Positions 1 to 7,353 are shown, numbered from the stretch's first letter. The stretch: DNA of 9,653 nucleotides from Gammaproteobacteria bacterium (GCA_029879945.1 JAOUPJ010000125.1:1-9653), one strand, 5' to 3'. Numbers and translations: made by a program. The notes: generated by a model not told the origin, from the letters alone.

Positions 1-77
1 CACGGCTCACCCTCCCGATCTCTAAAACAGTGACTTTAGATGACTGAACACAGGTTGTATAGGGTGTAGTTGGTTAG

Positions 78-812
78 GCGCTTACGCGCTTTCTGGTTCG
101 TATAAGCAAGTCCAAGTACGCTGATAAATTGATCTTTAAAGGGGGTATGTGTCTCGCTCAGTTCATCGACCTAGGCCGTAGCACCAAGGATATCGATTTT
201 CTTTTGAAAGCTGTCGATGGCAATGTGGACGTTGTAAAAAACGTGATTGATGAGATCGCTTCCATTGAAATCGGTGATGATTTTGTTTTTAGTCAAACAC
301 ACGTTAGCACACTATCAGAAACACATAAGAAATACCCCGGCTACCGTATCCGGGTTCAGGGGCAGCTCGGCCAAATTCAACAGCCTATTTCAATAGACAT
401 CGGCGTTGGAGATGTGGTCAGACCCAGCGTACTGCAGATTGAGCTACTCCAATCAGACAAACCCCTCTTCGAGTCCTCCGTGTCGCTACAAGCCTATCCA
501 CCAGAATATATCTTTTCCGAAAAGTACGAAGCGATTATCTATCTAGGGGAAATCAACGGTCGTATGAAGGATTTCTACGACTGCCATAACCTCATCTTGA
601 ATGACTTACTCGACAGCAGTAAGCTTAAACGCGCTATACAGGAGACGTTCAAACAACTAGAAACTGAAATTGGACTGATCGACCAGACATGCAAAACGGC
701 ACACCAAAAACGCTGGGAGGCCTTCAAACGAAAAGAGGAGATATCCATTGGGGACATATCCTCTGTGATTGACGAAATTAATGCTTTTGTCGAAGGCCAT
801 GTCAACTTCTAG
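78..812 (+). pseudogene. AbiEii/AbiGii-family nucleotidyltransferase, N-terminally truncated
   Basis: The product resembles the nucleotidyltransferase (toxin) half of AbiE-type abortive-infection toxin-antitoxin systems. Counting residues from the first possible start (TTG at 129), I see the KGG motif at 4-6, the metal-binding DID at 21-23, a conserved Lys-132 and the C-terminal RMKDFYD at 145-151, so the catalytic motifs are all present. The family-conserved stretch just before KGG (ALTRFLVRISKSKYADKLI) reads in the same frame from base 78, but there is no ATG, GTG or TTG before 129 and a TAG stop sits at 75-77. Roughly 30 N-terminal residues are therefore missing, and none of the three forward frames of bases 1-77 looks like them. 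TTG 129 lacks a ribosome binding site; ATG 147 has a G-rich stretch too close to it. No AbiEi antitoxin is visible, though it could lie left of the window. Alternative: a short protein made from 129 or 147. Family assignment is firm; calling it broken is an inference. Confidence 0.72.
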
Positions 813-860
813 CGTGTTTTGGACTAATATTGCCCCTCTGAATGGGTAGTAAAGAATACG

Positions 861-1871
861 ATGATTTCCACCCTACTAATTGGATTTTCCCTTTTTAACG
901 CCCTGGTCATTGCGCTCACCCACTTTCGAAACAACAATTACAATGGGCAAAGGCAATCTCAGATTATGGGTATTCTGTTGTTATCTGTATTAGCCACACT
1001 TCAGGGAATACACCTCGTGTATCTTGAACACGGTTCGAGCCTTATCCATGAGCCTATTTATCGAATACTATTATTTTCCGTGGCACCATGCTTTTATCTT
1101 TTTAGTCGACCTCTGTTGCGCGCTCAATCTAGATTATCGAAATCCGATACCCTACATCTGATACCGATAGTTTCGGCGTCATTCATACCTTACTCCACTG
1201 CCCTACCACTAGCGTTTGCCATGGGTGCGGGTTACTTACTATGGTTGGCACGCAGTATCTATGTACTACGCGCTCAACGGAGTCGCTTTCAACTTGAATT
1301 GCTTGGACTTGGTTCGGTATTTCTTGTTGCGCTCTCTGTTGTAGTTCTCGGCATGAGCCTGCCTCTGCTGGGTGAAACTCTATTTTTTCAACTCTATGCG
1401 AGCGCCATCGGAGCCGCTTTCATTCTTGTTAGCCTAGTCCTTGCTGTGAAACCGCAGCTAGCTTCCGATGTTTCCGAAGTGTCGCGTGAAGCATACGCGG
1501 TTTCCACACTCAAAAATATCGATTGTGATGAGATGTTAACAAAACTCACTATATTAATGGAAAACGAAACTCTTTTTGAGCAGGCAGACTTGTCGTTAGA
1601 TAGCATGGCAAAACGTCTTGGGCTCTCCAGCCACCAACTCTCAGAACTCATCAACACACGGCTCGGCAAGAGTTTCTCTCGCTACCTTAGAGAGTACCGG
1701 GTAGGGGCAGCAAAGCAGATGCTTTTGGAAGAACCCTCAGCCTCAGTATTGGCGGTAGGCCTCAGTGTCGGTTTTACCTCCCAGTCAAATTTTTACGATG
1801 CATTCAAAGAAATTGCCGGAATGACGCCCGCTAAATTTCGTAAGATAAACAGGGAATCGACTCAAACTTGA
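861..1871 (+). CDS. membrane-anchored AraC-family transcriptional regulator
   Basis: The 336-residue protein has two parts. Residues 1-196 hold about seven hydrophobic segments (approximately 3-20, 34-54, 66-83, 98-117, 118-136, 148-170, 175-196), which should place it in the inner membrane. Residues 243-329 form an AraC/XylS DNA-binding domain with two helix-turn-helix units: the first around LSLDSMAKRLGLSSHQLSEL (244-263), the second around SVGFTSQSNFYDAFKEIAG (302-320), closing with the family-typical MTPAKFRK (321-328). An N-terminal multi-helix membrane domain in place of a cupin sensor is a known but little-studied AraC architecture; it suggests sensing of a membrane or lipophilic signal, which is inference. 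The start ATG at 861 gives a full first helix, although the ribosome binding site (around AAAGAA, 852-857) is weak. It lies about 100 bases upstream of a co-directional three-gene set and is a plausible regulator of it. Confidence 0.9.
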   Translation: MISTLLIGFSLFNALVIALTHFRNNNYNGQRQSQIMGILLLSVLATLQGIHLVYLEHGSSLIHEPIYRILLFSVAPCFYLFSRPLLRAQSRLSKSDTLHLIPIVSASFIPYSTALPLAFAMGAGYLLWLARSIYVLRAQRSRFQLELLGLGSVFLVALSVVVLGMSLPLLGETLFFQLYASAIGAAFILVSLVLAVKPQLASDVSEVSREAYAVSTLKNIDCDEMLTKLTILMENETLFEQADLSLDSMAKRLGLSSHQLSELINTRLGKSFSRYLREYRVGAAKQMLLEEPSASVLAVGLSVGFTSQSNFYDAFKEIAGMTPAKFRKINRESTQT

Positions 1872-1899
1872 CCACCCTCCCTGCCTAATATATTCCTGT

Positions 1900-1928
1900 T
1901 TGATCATTTCGGAAGATTTTCGTAAGAA
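1900..1928 (+). promoter_or_regulatory. candidate promoter for the SDR-DUF2269-DUF4166 genes
   Basis: In the 102-base gap after the AraC-type gene there is TTGATC (1900-1905), a 17-base spacer, and TAAGAA (1923-1928). The -35 match is moderate and the -10 match is weak. Position and spacing fit a sigma-70 promoter that might need an activator, but this is a low-confidence reading of AT-rich sequence. Confidence 0.25.
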
Positions 1929-1973
1929 TTTGTCGCTACACTGAGCAAAAGTCAGGATGAATGGAAAGATGCT

Positions 1974-2795
1974 ATGAAAATCTTGTTAACGGGTAGTAGT
2001 GGCTTTATTGGTGGACACATACTCAAAGCCCTACAACATCAAGGGCACGACGTTGTCGCTGTAAGCCGAAAGAACGGGTTTGACTTTAGTCAATTAACCC
2101 ATGTCGAGGACTGGATACCCCATTTAAAAAAGATCGATGTTGTCATTAATTGCGTAGGAATTATTGTGGAGACGCGCAAGCAACGCTTCTCCGAACTACA
2201 TCATCACGCACCGGCCGCACTTTTCAAGGCCAGCGAGCAGGCTGGTGTTCAGCGCATCATTCAAATATCGGCACTGGGTGCGGATGAATACGCCTACACG
2301 CCCTATCAATTGAGTAAACGCGCCGCAGACGATGTGTTGCGCAGCCTGCCCATGGATTGGTTCATATTACGCCCTTCACTCGTTTACGGGCCAGGTGGAC
2401 AAAGCACTGCTATGTTTCAAGCCATGTCCAGCCTACCCATCGTGCCATTGATCGGGGGTGGCATACAACGGATACAACCTGTTCATGTGGACGATCTGGT
2501 CGCGGCCGTTTTGGCCTGCTTTGATTCCGTTCCTGCACAACAGACCATTGATGTGGTTGGTCCCAATGAATTGAGTTTTCGGGATTGGCTTAAGCGACTT
2601 CGACAGCTCAAGAAGCGCGGCCGCTTTGTTACCGTTTCCATGCCCTACCCGATTATGCTGGCCGCGTCTCACCTGCTTAAGTTCTTTGCTCCACTTATGC
2701 ATCCAGACAATCTGCGCATGTTGCAGGCGGGTAATCTATCAAGTGCACATTCATTGACAAAGCTGCTAGGAAGAGAACCGCGTGACGTACCTTAG
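1974..2795 (+). CDS. NAD(P)-binding atypical SDR / NDUFA9-like epimerase-family protein
   Basis: This 273-residue Rossmann-fold protein opens with a clear dinucleotide-binding glycine motif, TGSSGFIGG (6-14). It also has a conserved INCVGI (58-63), Ser-99 and a YxxxK pair (Tyr-111, Lys-115), which is the SDR catalytic set, followed by LRPSLVYGPGG (132-142) and QPVHVDDLVAAV (168-179). That order is typical of the atypical or extended SDR group that includes NDUFA9-like NAD(P)-dependent epimerases and reductases. The substrate cannot be read from the sequence. ATG 1974 is supported by GGAAAG at 1963-1968. The C-terminus (about 220-250) is hydrophobic enough to touch the membrane. The last 14 bases overlap the start of the next gene, which indicates translational coupling. 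In some genomes related SDR proteins carry a DoxX-like membrane domain at this end; here a separate membrane protein follows. Confidence 0.88.
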   Translation: MKILLTGSSGFIGGHILKALQHQGHDVVAVSRKNGFDFSQLTHVEDWIPHLKKIDVVINCVGIIVETRKQRFSELHHHAPAALFKASEQAGVQRIIQISALGADEYAYTPYQLSKRAADDVLRSLPMDWFILRPSLVYGPGGQSTAMFQAMSSLPIVPLIGGGIQRIQPVHVDDLVAAVLACFDSVPAQQTIDVVGPNELSFRDWLKRLRQLKKRGRFVTVSMPYPIMLAASHLLKFFAPLMHPDNLRMLQAGNLSSAHSLTKLLGREPRDVP

Positions 2796-3246
2796 CCTAA
2801 AAGTGGTCCACATGCTAAGCATGGTCCTACTGTTTGGGACGGGGCTCGGTAGCGCCTATTACAAATGGATGGCAGATCGTAGCAAGAACATTGCACACAT
2901 CGCGAAAACCAATAGACACGTGGTACTCGCAGATTGGTGTTTCACGACGCCTACAATAATCCTCCAACCTGTTACCGGCATTTCAATGCTGCATCTCCAC
3001 GATATACCTGTTCAAACCTCATGGGTGATGGGTAGTATCTTTCTCTTTGTACTCGCAGGGGCTTGTTGGCTTCCCGTGGTATGGCTGCAAATACGTATGC
3101 GGGATCTAGCCTATACCTCACAGCGTGAAGGCAAGCCCTTGCCTTTGCTTTATTGGCGATACGCCAAGTTTTGGTTTTGGCTGGGCGTACCGGCCTTTAT
3201 CGCAATGGTGCTTATCGTAATACTGATGATATTTAAACCCACCTAG
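2782..3246 (+). CDS. DUF2269-like four-helix integral membrane protein
   Basis: The 154-residue product has four predicted membrane helices (about 5-27, 49-70, 79-103 and 129-151) with short, partly charged loops, and should sit in the inner membrane. The HMLSMVLLFGTGLGSAYY segment (10-27) and the later TPTIILQPVTGISML (56-70) resemble the DUF2269 family of predicted membrane proteins, for which I know no established function. Histidines at 10, 46, 71 and 73 lie near membrane edges and could bind a metal or heme, but this is speculation. The GTG start at 2782 is preferred over the internal ATG at 2812 because AGGAAG (2768-2773) is correctly spaced and the first helix would otherwise be cut. 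The gene overlaps the upstream SDR gene by 14 bases, and its stop lies 8 bases before the next start, so the three probably work together. Confidence 0.78.
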   Translation: MTYLSLKVVHMLSMVLLFGTGLGSAYYKWMADRSKNIAHIAKTNRHVVLADWCFTTPTIILQPVTGISMLHLHDIPVQTSWVMGSIFLFVLAGACWLPVVWLQIRMRDLAYTSQREGKPLPLLYWRYAKFWFWLGVPAFIAMVLIVILMIFKPT

Positions 3247-3254
3247 GAACAAAA

Positions 3255-3845
3255 ATGGATGACAACAGCATAATTCGAAAGGCACTGGGTGATCAGTGGC
3301 ACGCCCTACCCACGGTTCTCAGGGCGCATTACCAAGAAGATGACAATAGCGATATTGGTGCGCTTGATGTTGAGTATCCATGGTTCATGCAATACTACCT
3401 TAACTTTTTAAGACTGTTTGGTGCGTTGGTTAACAAGCGCGGGAAAGAAATTCCTACGACGGTAGAGAAAACCTTAGCGAATAGAGTTCAACACTGGAGA
3501 CGCACCATTACCTTCCCCAATGGAAAAACGCTGATCTTTCGAAGCCGATGGGTTTATACAGGTGGAAATGAGCTGATTGAATACGTGAATCCCTTTTTAG
3601 GATTACGCATGGCAGTGAAAGTGGAAGACGGTAAACTACTTTATAGTGGAAGAAGTTATATTCTAAAACTTGGCAGTCTCCTCATTCCTATCCCTGAAGC
3701 GCTCGTTCTAGGGCACACAACGATTGAAGAAGTCGGGCTGGATGAAAACCATTTTGCCATGGACTTTCGACTGACTCATCCCCTATTCGGACAGCTATTT
3801 CGGTATGCCGGGAAGTTCAGGACGGAGTCGAAAGCTCAAACCTAA
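3255..3845 (+). CDS. DUF4166-like protein
   Basis: This is a 196-residue protein with no signal peptide or membrane helix. It resembles DUF4166: an N-terminal ALGDQWHALPTVLRAHY (10-26), a central VQHWRRTITFPNGKTLIFRS (78-97), then a string of beta-like segments, an LLIPIPEALVLGH turn (142-154) and a C-terminal HPLFGQLFRYAGKF (175-188). From memory, DUF4166 also occurs fused behind NAD(P)-binding Rossmann domains, which fits its position downstream of an SDR gene; no reaction is established. ATG 3255 follows the previous stop by 8 bases, with TAGGA (3244-3248) as ribosome binding site. It is the last gene of the three-gene set. The stop is followed by 224 bases of non-coding sequence leading to the convergent tRNA gene. 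Confidence 0.75.
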   Translation: MDDNSIIRKALGDQWHALPTVLRAHYQEDDNSDIGALDVEYPWFMQYYLNFLRLFGALVNKRGKEIPTTVEKTLANRVQHWRRTITFPNGKTLIFRSRWVYTGGNELIEYVNPFLGLRMAVKVEDGKLLYSGRSYILKLGSLLIPIPEALVLGHTTIEEVGLDENHFAMDFRLTHPLFGQLFRYAGKFRTESKAQT

Positions 3846-3921
3846 CAACGCCGAGCTGCGAAGAGTAATAGACCAGAAAAAACGGGATAATTTTAACTTA
3901 TTGATTTTAGGAAGTAATTTT

Positions 3922-3935
3922 GTCGGGGCGAGAGG
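3922..3935. repeat. 14-base copy of the tRNA-Pro 3' end (possible att remnant)
   Basis: GTCGGGGCGAGAGG at 3922-3935 is identical to bases 4072-4085, which encode the acceptor stem 3' strand and part of the T arm of tRNA-Pro. The copy is in the same orientation, 150 bases further from the tRNA body. Read on the minus strand, the similarity continues weakly towards the T loop (CTTCAC here against TTCAAAT in the tRNA). The rest of a tRNA is absent. Duplicated tRNA 3' ends commonly mark integration of an island or phage, or a degraded second tRNA; either is possible. Confidence 0.6.
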
Positions 3936-3939
3936 GTGA

Positions 3940-4001
3940 AGCCAGACCGAAATGACTAAATGTCATTTCGCAGCTGGCTGAAGGCCGACCGCAGGTTGGC
4001 C
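3940..4001. other. two adjacent hairpins between convergent genes
   Basis: The first hairpin has a perfect 9-base stem (CGAAATGAC 3948-3956 with GTCATTTCG 3962-3970, five-base loop). It is extended by an outer 6-base stem, AGCCAG (3940-3945) with CTGGCT (3974-3979). The second pairs GGCCGACC (3983-3990) with GGTTGGCC (3994-4001) around a 3-base loop, with one G-T pair. Neither is followed by a T tract on either strand, so they are not clear intrinsic terminators, though they could stop transcription or protect the mRNA 3' end of the DUF4166 gene. Confidence 0.55.
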
Positions 4002-4027
4002 GGGAATCCGAACGCCAACTAAAAACT

Positions 4028-4146
<119 letters not shown>

Positions 4147-4183
4147 ACACGATGAACAGACTCAGATTGGGTCCGTTCGAAAG

Positions 4184-4219
4184 AGGCGCTATAGTAGCCT
4201 ATTTTGGGGGTGATGAAAA
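4184..4219 (-). promoter_or_regulatory. candidate sigma-70 promoter of tRNA-Pro
   Basis: On the minus strand TTTTCA (4219-4214) and TACTAT (4196-4191) are separated by exactly 17 bases, each matching four of six consensus positions. A GC-rich stretch, GCGCC, follows the -10 element, as in promoters of stable RNA genes under stringent control. Transcription would start near 4184, giving a 5' leader of about 38 bases that would need processing to the mature tRNA end at 4146. Confidence 0.5.
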
Positions 4220-4234
4220 GCATAGAAAATAGGC
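4197..4234. repeat. 9-base inverted repeat over the tRNA promoter
   Basis: GCCTATTTT (4197-4205) and AAAATAGGC (4226-4234) are perfect inverted copies separated by 20 bases. One arm fills the promoter spacer next to the -10 element and the other lies just upstream of the -35 element. It could be an operator or an RNA hairpin at the end of the merR-like transcript. No T tract follows, so a plain intrinsic terminator is less likely. Confidence 0.45.
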
Positions 4235-4285
4235 ACTGAGCAAGTCCTCATGCCAAAAATTTGCCATTTACCAATAAGATACAGT

Positions 4286-4666
4286 CTACTGGGCTCTAGG
4301 GCGTCGGAGTATGCCCAACACGTCTTCCAGCTCTTGCCGCAGTTGCTTGGCCAGTTGGTGACGCTGTAGCTTGTCTTCCTTGGCATCGTCACCAGAAAGC
4401 CTCTGGCGTGCACCGACAATGGTGAAGCCTTCGTCATAGAGCAGCCCACGTATTTGCCTTACGAGCATCACATCACCGTGTTGATAATATCGCCGATTGC
4501 CACGACGCTTGACGGGCTTGAGTTGGGGGAACTCCTGTTCCCAATAACGCAGGACGTGGGGTTTTACCCCACAGAGATCGCTTACCTCGCCTATGGTGAA
4601 GTAGCGCTTATTCGGGATTTGCGGCAGCTCATGTTGTGGGCTGGTCGCCTTGTTGTGCTCCAGCAT
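4286..4666 (-). CDS. MerR-family transcriptional regulator downstream of ihfA
   Basis: This 126-residue protein has an N-terminal MerR winged-helix domain: RYFTIGEVSDLCGVKPHVLR (21-40), the YWEQEFPQL wing region (41-49), and RRGNRRYYQHGDVMLVRQIRG (54-74). A short helical C-terminal part (about 90-120, leucine- and glutamine-rich) probably forms the antiparallel dimerisation coil. There is no cysteine-rich metal-binding tail, so no effector can be proposed. The MLE start at 4666 agrees with my memory of Pseudomonas homologues, which begin MLE and then have a similar GKRYFTIGEVS. The start lies 38 bases inside ihfA in another frame, which suggests translational coupling to pheT-ihfA. Proteins of this type accompany ihfA in many non-enteric Gammaproteobacteria; their targets are unknown to me. 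Confidence 0.9.
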   Translation of the reverse strand: MLEHNKATSPQHELPQIPNKRYFTIGEVSDLCGVKPHVLRYWEQEFPQLKPVKRRGNRRYYQHGDVMLVRQIRGLLYDEGFTIVGARQRLSGDDAKEDKLQRHQLAKQLRQELEDVLGILRRPRAQ

Positions 4667-4946
4667 ACGCTTCTACCCTCGCCTTTAGTTTTTGCCCAGG
4701 ACGAAAGGTAACAACGCGACGCGCTGTAATTGGAATTTCTTCGCCAGTTTTAGGATTTCGACCCGGACGTTGACTCTTATCCCGCAAGGTAAAGTTGCCA
4801 AAGCCAGATAGCTTGACGTTAGTACCGGTTTCCAGCGCACCTCGAATCTCTTCGAAGAACAAATCGACTAACTCTTTGGCTTCACGCTTGTTTAGCCCAA
4901 GCTCTTCGAACAACCGTTCCGCCATTTCTGCTTTAGTTAAGGCCAT
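4629..4946 (-). CDS. ihfA: integration host factor subunit alpha
   Basis: IHF alpha pairs with IHF beta to bind DNA at specific sites and bend it sharply, supporting recombination, replication and sigma-54 promoters. The 105-residue sequence is a clear match: MALTKAEMAERLFEELGLNK at the start, the KLSGFGNFTLRDKSQRPGRN region (45-64) with the DNA-intercalating proline within the RPGRNPKTGEEI arm, and VVTFRPGQKLKARVE near the end. The subunit is alpha, not beta or HU, judging by MALTKAEMAE and the FEELGLNKREAKELVD helix. It is slightly longer than the 99 residues of E. coli because of a polar tail (AGAQQGDQPTT). Its ATG lies 3 bases after the pheT stop and its ribosome binding site is within the end of pheT; its own 3' end overlaps the merR-like gene by 38 bases. 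Expression is thus tied to pheST. Confidence 0.98.
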   Translation of the reverse strand: MALTKAEMAERLFEELGLNKREAKELVDLFFEEIRGALETGTNVKLSGFGNFTLRDKSQRPGRNPKTGEEIPITARRVVTFRPGQKLKARVEAYAGAQQGDQPTT

Positions 4947-4949
4947 AAC

Positions 4950-7331
4950 TCAATCTCTTAAAGTAGCACCCAAAGTTTTCTTAAGCGAATCGAGAACTCC
5001 AGTAATGAGCTGCTCCACCTCTGATTCCGTGAGGGTTTGTGTATCATCCTGAATCATAAGGGAAATTGCAAGACTTTTTTTGCCTTCGGCAACCCCTTTG
5101 CCCTGATACACATCAAACACCTGCACACTTCTCAGCCGATCACCACCCGACTTTTTCGCAGTGTTTATCACATCTGCAGCCGCGGTGTTTGTATCCACCA
5201 CCAACGCCAAATCGCGATGGATTGAAGGATACTTGGATATCGATTTGAATGCTGGAATACCACTGACACCAAGGGCATCTAAAGAAATCTCAAACACCAC
5301 CGTAGACGCGGTGAGATCTAGTTCCTTTTGTACCTCTGGATGCAGCGTTCCTAACCACCCAATTCTTTCTCCATTTCTTTTTATCGAGGCGCTTTGACCT
5401 GGGTGTAGTGCGGGATGAACTTCACTGCTAAAGATAAATTCACCTGCCTCGTGAGTCAATGCAAAAATGGCTTCTACATCAGATTTTCCATCAAAGAAAT
5501 CCGCAGCCGCATTTTCTCCATCCCATTGTTTGGGATTAACACCACCGTAAATCACACCCGCCACAACAGTTTCTTGACGCAAACCAGTATCTTGCTGCAA
5601 AAACCGTCTACCTATTTCAAAAATACGCACTCGGTTTTGCTGACGTGCCAAGTTGTGACTTAGCGTTTTCAAGAGACTGGACCACAAGCTGGTTCGCATT
5701 AACGACATCTCACTTGAGATGGGATTCGCTAATTCCTTGGCCTTTTGATCAGGATTAATCCGTTTTTCGATTTCAGGATCCACGAAACTATAGGTAATGG
5801 CTTCGTTATATCCTCTATCGACCAACAATGATCGAATCCTGTGCACAGTAACCTTACCTTCAGGTCGCGGTGCAATGGTCAAGTCACCTAGTGGTAACAA
5901 CATGGGTATGCGGTTATAACCGTAAACCCGGCCAATCTCTTCAATCAAATCTGCCTCGATAACGACATCAAACCTATGAGAAGGTGGAATGACTCGCCAT
6001 CCATAGTCTGCAGATTCAAGTTTCATGCCCAGCCTTTGCAGCACGCCTGTGACAATTTCATCTTGTAGTTCAATACCTAAGACGCGCTTCACCCGTTCGC
6101 GACGCAAGGCAACGGCATTGCGATCCGGTAGCTTCTCTTGAACAGTCACATCGATTATAGACCCTGCCTGACCACCTGCGATGTCTAATACCAGTTGCGT
6201 TGCCCTTTCCATGGCCTCATGCTGTTGGGTAAAGTCCACACCGCGCTCAAAGCGATAAGACGAATCCGTTTGCATGCCAAAACGACGTGCACGCCCGCGT
6301 ATGGTGTCTGGATTGAAATAGGCACACTCGAGAAAGACATTGCGGGTACTCGCTGTGACAGCGCTCTCAAGCCCTCCCATTACACCGGCAAAGGCGTGGG
6401 CCTGTTTGCTGTCGGCAATGACCAGACAATCGGCGTCCAGCTCGATTTCAGACTCATCGAGTAATTTGACCTTTTCCTTATCCTTGGCTCGCCGCACGAT
6501 GATCTCACCACTGAGCTTGTCCAGATCAAAGGCGTGCATGGGTTGACCCATTTCCATCAGCACATAATTGGTCACGTCCACCAGGGGACTAATACTGCGC
6601 AGACCCGAGCGACGCAACCTCTCCTGCATCCACTGCGGTGTCTTTGCGTTGGGGTCGATCCCTTTGATGACGCGTCCCAGATAGATGGGGCAGTCTTCTG
6701 AGGCGTTGATTTTCACGCCAAACACGTCATCGATGGTCGGAACGACCTTCTCGGTCTTGGGGGTCGTGAGCTTGGCCTTGTCGTCCAATACACCCGTCTC
6801 ACGGGCCATGCCGCGAATACTCAGGCAATCTCCCCGATTGGGCGTAAAGTCTACGTCGATGATAGTGTCATCCAGTTGCAGATATTCCCGTATAGAAGTG
6901 CCGATGGGGGCATCACTGGGCAAGTCCATCAGGCCTTCAGCCGCTTCGGAAATCCCGATCTCTTCGGTGGAACACAGCATTCCAAACGATTCGACGCCGC
7001 GCAACTTGGCCTTTTTGATTTTCAGCCCGCTGGGAAGCTGTGCGCCAACCAAAGCGCAGGGCACACGCATACCGGCACGTACGTTTTTCGCGCCACACAC
7101 GATAGACAGGTTTTCACTTTGACCTGCATTGACAGTACACACTTGCAGCTTATCTGCCTCGGGGTGTTTTTCTACCGCTAACACTTCTGCAACAACAATA
7201 TTGTCAAACGCGGGGGCAGCCGGTTCTATGCCGTCTACTTCAAGACCAGCCATGGTAAAACTTTCACACAAGTGATCCGTCGCCCACTCGCTGCTTACCC
7301 ACTCCCTTAACCATTTTTCACTGAATTTCAT
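4950..7331 (-). CDS. pheT: phenylalanine--tRNA ligase beta subunit
   Basis: This is the large subunit of the alpha2-beta2 phenylalanyl-tRNA synthetase, which charges tRNA-Phe in the cytoplasm. At 793 residues it is full length (795 in E. coli). Domains in order are the EMAP/OB tRNA-binding domain (about 39-150, with VCGAKNVRAGMRV and GVESFGMLCS), the B3/4 editing domain (about 215-385, including LVDVTNYVLMEMGQPMHAFD), B5 (about 400-470), the catalytic-like core (about 480-690), and the ferredoxin-like anticodon-binding domain at the C-terminus (about 697-792, from SISKYPSIHRDLALVV). The start at 7331 yields the usual MKFSEKWLREWV beginning. It follows pheS by 22 bases, and its stop is 3 bases from ihfA. 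Nothing appears to be missing. Confidence 0.99.
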   Translation of the reverse strand: MKFSEKWLREWVSSEWATDHLCESFTMAGLEVDGIEPAAPAFDNIVVAEVLAVEKHPEADKLQVCTVNAGQSENLSIVCGAKNVRAGMRVPCALVGAQLPSGLKIKKAKLRGVESFGMLCSTEEIGISEAAEGLMDLPSDAPIGTSIREYLQLDDTIIDVDFTPNRGDCLSIRGMARETGVLDDKAKLTTPKTEKVVPTIDDVFGVKINASEDCPIYLGRVIKGIDPNAKTPQWMQERLRRSGLRSISPLVDVTNYVLMEMGQPMHAFDLDKLSGEIIVRRAKDKEKVKLLDESEIELDADCLVIADSKQAHAFAGVMGGLESAVTASTRNVFLECAYFNPDTIRGRARRFGMQTDSSYRFERGVDFTQQHEAMERATQLVLDIAGGQAGSIIDVTVQEKLPDRNAVALRRERVKRVLGIELQDEIVTGVLQRLGMKLESADYGWRVIPPSHRFDVVIEADLIEEIGRVYGYNRIPMLLPLGDLTIAPRPEGKVTVHRIRSLLVDRGYNEAITYSFVDPEIEKRINPDQKAKELANPISSEMSLMRTSLWSSLLKTLSHNLARQQNRVRIFEIGRRFLQQDTGLRQETVVAGVIYGGVNPKQWDGENAAADFFDGKSDVEAIFALTHEAGEFIFSSEVHPALHPGQSASIKRNGERIGWLGTLHPEVQKELDLTASTVVFEISLDALGVSGIPAFKSISKYPSIHRDLALVVDTNTAAADVINTAKKSGGDRLRSVQVFDVYQGKGVAEGKKSLAISLMIQDDTQTLTESEVEQLITGVLDSLKKTLGATLRD

Positions 7332-7353
7332 GAAAGACTATTCCAAATTCGTT

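Noticed and set aside
73..79. GTTAGGC, matching the GTTRRRY core of integron attC sites, exactly where the AbiEii homology begins, with ACCTAAC (RYYYAAC) at 3840-3846 at the far end of the plus-strand block
   Set aside because: No partner core is found within normal attC distance of 3840, the block holds five genes, and a 7-base degenerate motif is expected by chance. There is no integrase in view.
3922..4001. A second, degenerate tRNA gene downstream of tRNA-Pro
   Set aside because: Only the acceptor and part of the T arm match; no D arm, anticodon arm or 5' acceptor strand can be aligned, so it is reported as a repeat instead.
4252..4268. Apparent inverted repeat TGCCAAA...TTTGCCA downstream of the merR-like gene as a terminator
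   Set aside because: The arms are mirror-like and not reverse complements, so they cannot form a stem.
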